Assembly: GCA_963781155.1 (NCBI GenBank)
Contig: CAWAEC010000011.1
Coordinates: 558,001-622,000, forward strand
DNA from: PALSA-693 sp963781155
Lineage (GTDB): Bacteria; Actinomycetota; Acidimicrobiia; Acidimicrobiales; Palsa-688
Direction: 5' to 3'
DNA: 64,000 bases
The notes under the pieces were generated by a model. The model was not told the origin of the DNA. It did not search any database and saw only the letters and a list, made by a program, of their open reading frames with translations. The position numbers and the translations under genes were made by a program. This document shows positions 63,119 to 64,000 of the stretch, in pieces. Each line of letters starts with the position of its first letter. Position 1 is the first letter of the stretch.

Positions 63119-64000
63119 AGACGACGGCTCTCGAGCCGGACCTAAACTCCACCGCAGTGGGGTTGATCGAACGCGAAGCTCAGCTGGGCGCCTTGGGGTC
63201 GTGGCTGGCGGAGGCCGCCGCCGGCGAGGGTCGTCTAGTCTTCGTGGGCGGTGAGGCGGGCGCCGGCAACTCGGCGCTGTTGGCCGAGTTCTGCCGATCG
63301 CTTCCACCGGAGGTTCCGGTCTACCTGGGCGCGTGTGAGCCGCTGTCGGCTCCTCGACCACTCGGTCCGCTGGCCGACATCGCGCCGGGCCTCGACGTTG
63401 AGATCGTCGAGCGGATGCGCGAGGGTGACCGCAGTGGTGTCTTCGCCGCGTGCCTGGCCGCCTTGACGGCGGGCCCGGCTCCGAAGATCATGGTCATCGA
63501 GGACGCCCACTGGGCCGACGAGGCAACTCTTGATCTGCTGCAGTACCTTTCGCGGCGGATCGGCTCGACCGGCACCCTGCTGGTGGTCACCTACCGCGAC
63601 GATGTGGACCGCACCGAACCCATCTCCATGCTGCTGGGCGACCTGGCGTCGGTGCCGGTCGTCGGCCGTTTAGCCGTCCCGCCCCTTTCACCGGCGGCGG
63701 TGGCCGAACTGACGATCGCCACCGACCTGGACCCGATGAAGCTGCACGCGGAGACCAACGGGAACGCCTTCTTCGTCAGTGAGATCCTTCGCCAAGGTTC
63801 GCACGGAATGCCGGTCAGTGTGGCTGACGCAGTATTGGCCCGGGTGCGACGTCTCCGCCCGACCGCTCGCCAGGCCGTCGAGGTAGCCGCGGTGATGGGG
63901 GCCAAGGTCGAACCGGCCGTCGCCCGAGAAGCAGCCGACATCGGACCGCTGGAGCTGGACGAATGCGTGGCCAACGGGTTTCTCCTCTCGGAGGGTCCGG
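63112..64000 (+). CDS. LuxR-type large ATP-binding regulator, N-terminal part
   Basis: The frame runs off the window. It reads LIEREAQLGALGSWLAEAAA, FVGGEAGAGNSALLAEFCRS, PLSAPRPLGPLADIAPGLDV, PKIMVIEDAHWADEATLDLL (Walker B) and VVTYRDDVDRTEPISMLLGD, the ATPase part of MalT/LuxR-type (LAL) regulators. The Walker A is GEAGAGNS: the Lys that normally precedes Ser is Asn, so nucleotide binding should be weak or lost unless this is an error. The start is either GTG 63112, overlapping the DUF4242 stop, or GTG 63157. The DNA-binding end lies outside the window. Confidence 0.87.
   Translation, partial: MLETTALEPDLNSTAVGLIEREAQLGALGSWLAEAAAGEGRLVFVGGEAGAGNSALLAEFCRSLPPEVPVYLGACEPLSAPRPLGPLADIAPGLDVEIVERMREGDRSGVFAACLAALTAGPAPKIMVIEDAHWADEATLDLLQYLSRRIGSTGTLLVVTYRDDVDRTEPISMLLGDLASVPVVGRLAVPPLSPAAVAELTIATDLDPMKLHAETNGNAFFVSEILRQGSHGMPVSVADAVLARVRRLRPTARQAVEVAAVMGAKVEPAVAREAADIGPLELDECVANGFLLSEGP

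Overview
The window is high-GC DNA with frequent GTG starts, F420/deazaflavin-type oxidoreductases, a mycothiol-type DsbA-like protein, DUF2510 proteins and WxG...SC....CVA repeat proteins. Together these suggest an actinobacterium, plausibly of the Acidimicrobiia. This is inferred from gene content, not from a phylogenetic marker. Many genes carry frameshifts, internal deletions or in-frame stops, so this is either an eroding accessory region or an assembly with indel errors; intact operons lie between the broken genes.

Layout. 1-9 kb: tail of an ABC importer ATPase, an aldehyde dehydrogenase (ALDH) stub in front of an aldo/keto reductase, an intact ALDH, a frameshifted PadR regulator, a cysteine hydrolase, a ClpN-domain protein, an NmrA-like reductase and small hypothetical genes. 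9-18 kb: an SMP-30 lactonase and an arylsulfotransferase-like secreted protein share a convergent terminator; two broken ALDH genes, a DUF4214-methyltransferase fusion and a DUF2510 protein follow. 18-24 kb: a tyrosine-integrase fragment, odd inverted repeats, a divergent SDR / MarR-DDN pair and an ArsR-SRPBCC-DHFR-like operon. 24-35 kb: decayed genes, a DsbA-like protein, an unusual Thr-rich protein, a serine-recombinase remnant ending in a 3' half of a tRNA-Leu gene (attachment-site scar), a GMC oxidoreductase and a stretch of gene fragments. 35.7-40.6 kb: a tightly overlapping five-gene aromatic meta-cleavage operon (extradiol dioxygenase, C-C hydrolase, hydratase, aldolase, flavin hydroxylase). 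41-45 kb: IS110 remnant, an SDR and a protein with an internal duplication.

The most striking part is 45.0-52.9 kb, which can be read as four nested layers. A secreted repeat-protein gene (minus strand) is split by an IS256-family element with 9-bp target duplications. Its transposase gene is split by a group II intron directly after the first catalytic Asp motif. The intron's reverse transcriptase is in turn split by a 2.2-kb element carrying a large serine recombinase, with 17-18 bp terminal inverted repeats and a 2-bp CT duplication. The RT motif and the repeat-protein frame are restored exactly by removing the inner element and one duplicate.

53-64 kb: a pseudogene with an in-frame stop, IS256 and IS1380 remnants, an intact DHA2-type efflux pump with its TetR regulator, fragments of a phospholipase-D-like protein, an SDR and a saccharopine-dehydrogenase-like gene, a deazaflavin-dependent oxidoreductase, a DUF4242 protein and the start of a large ATP-binding regulator whose Walker A lysine is replaced by Asn.
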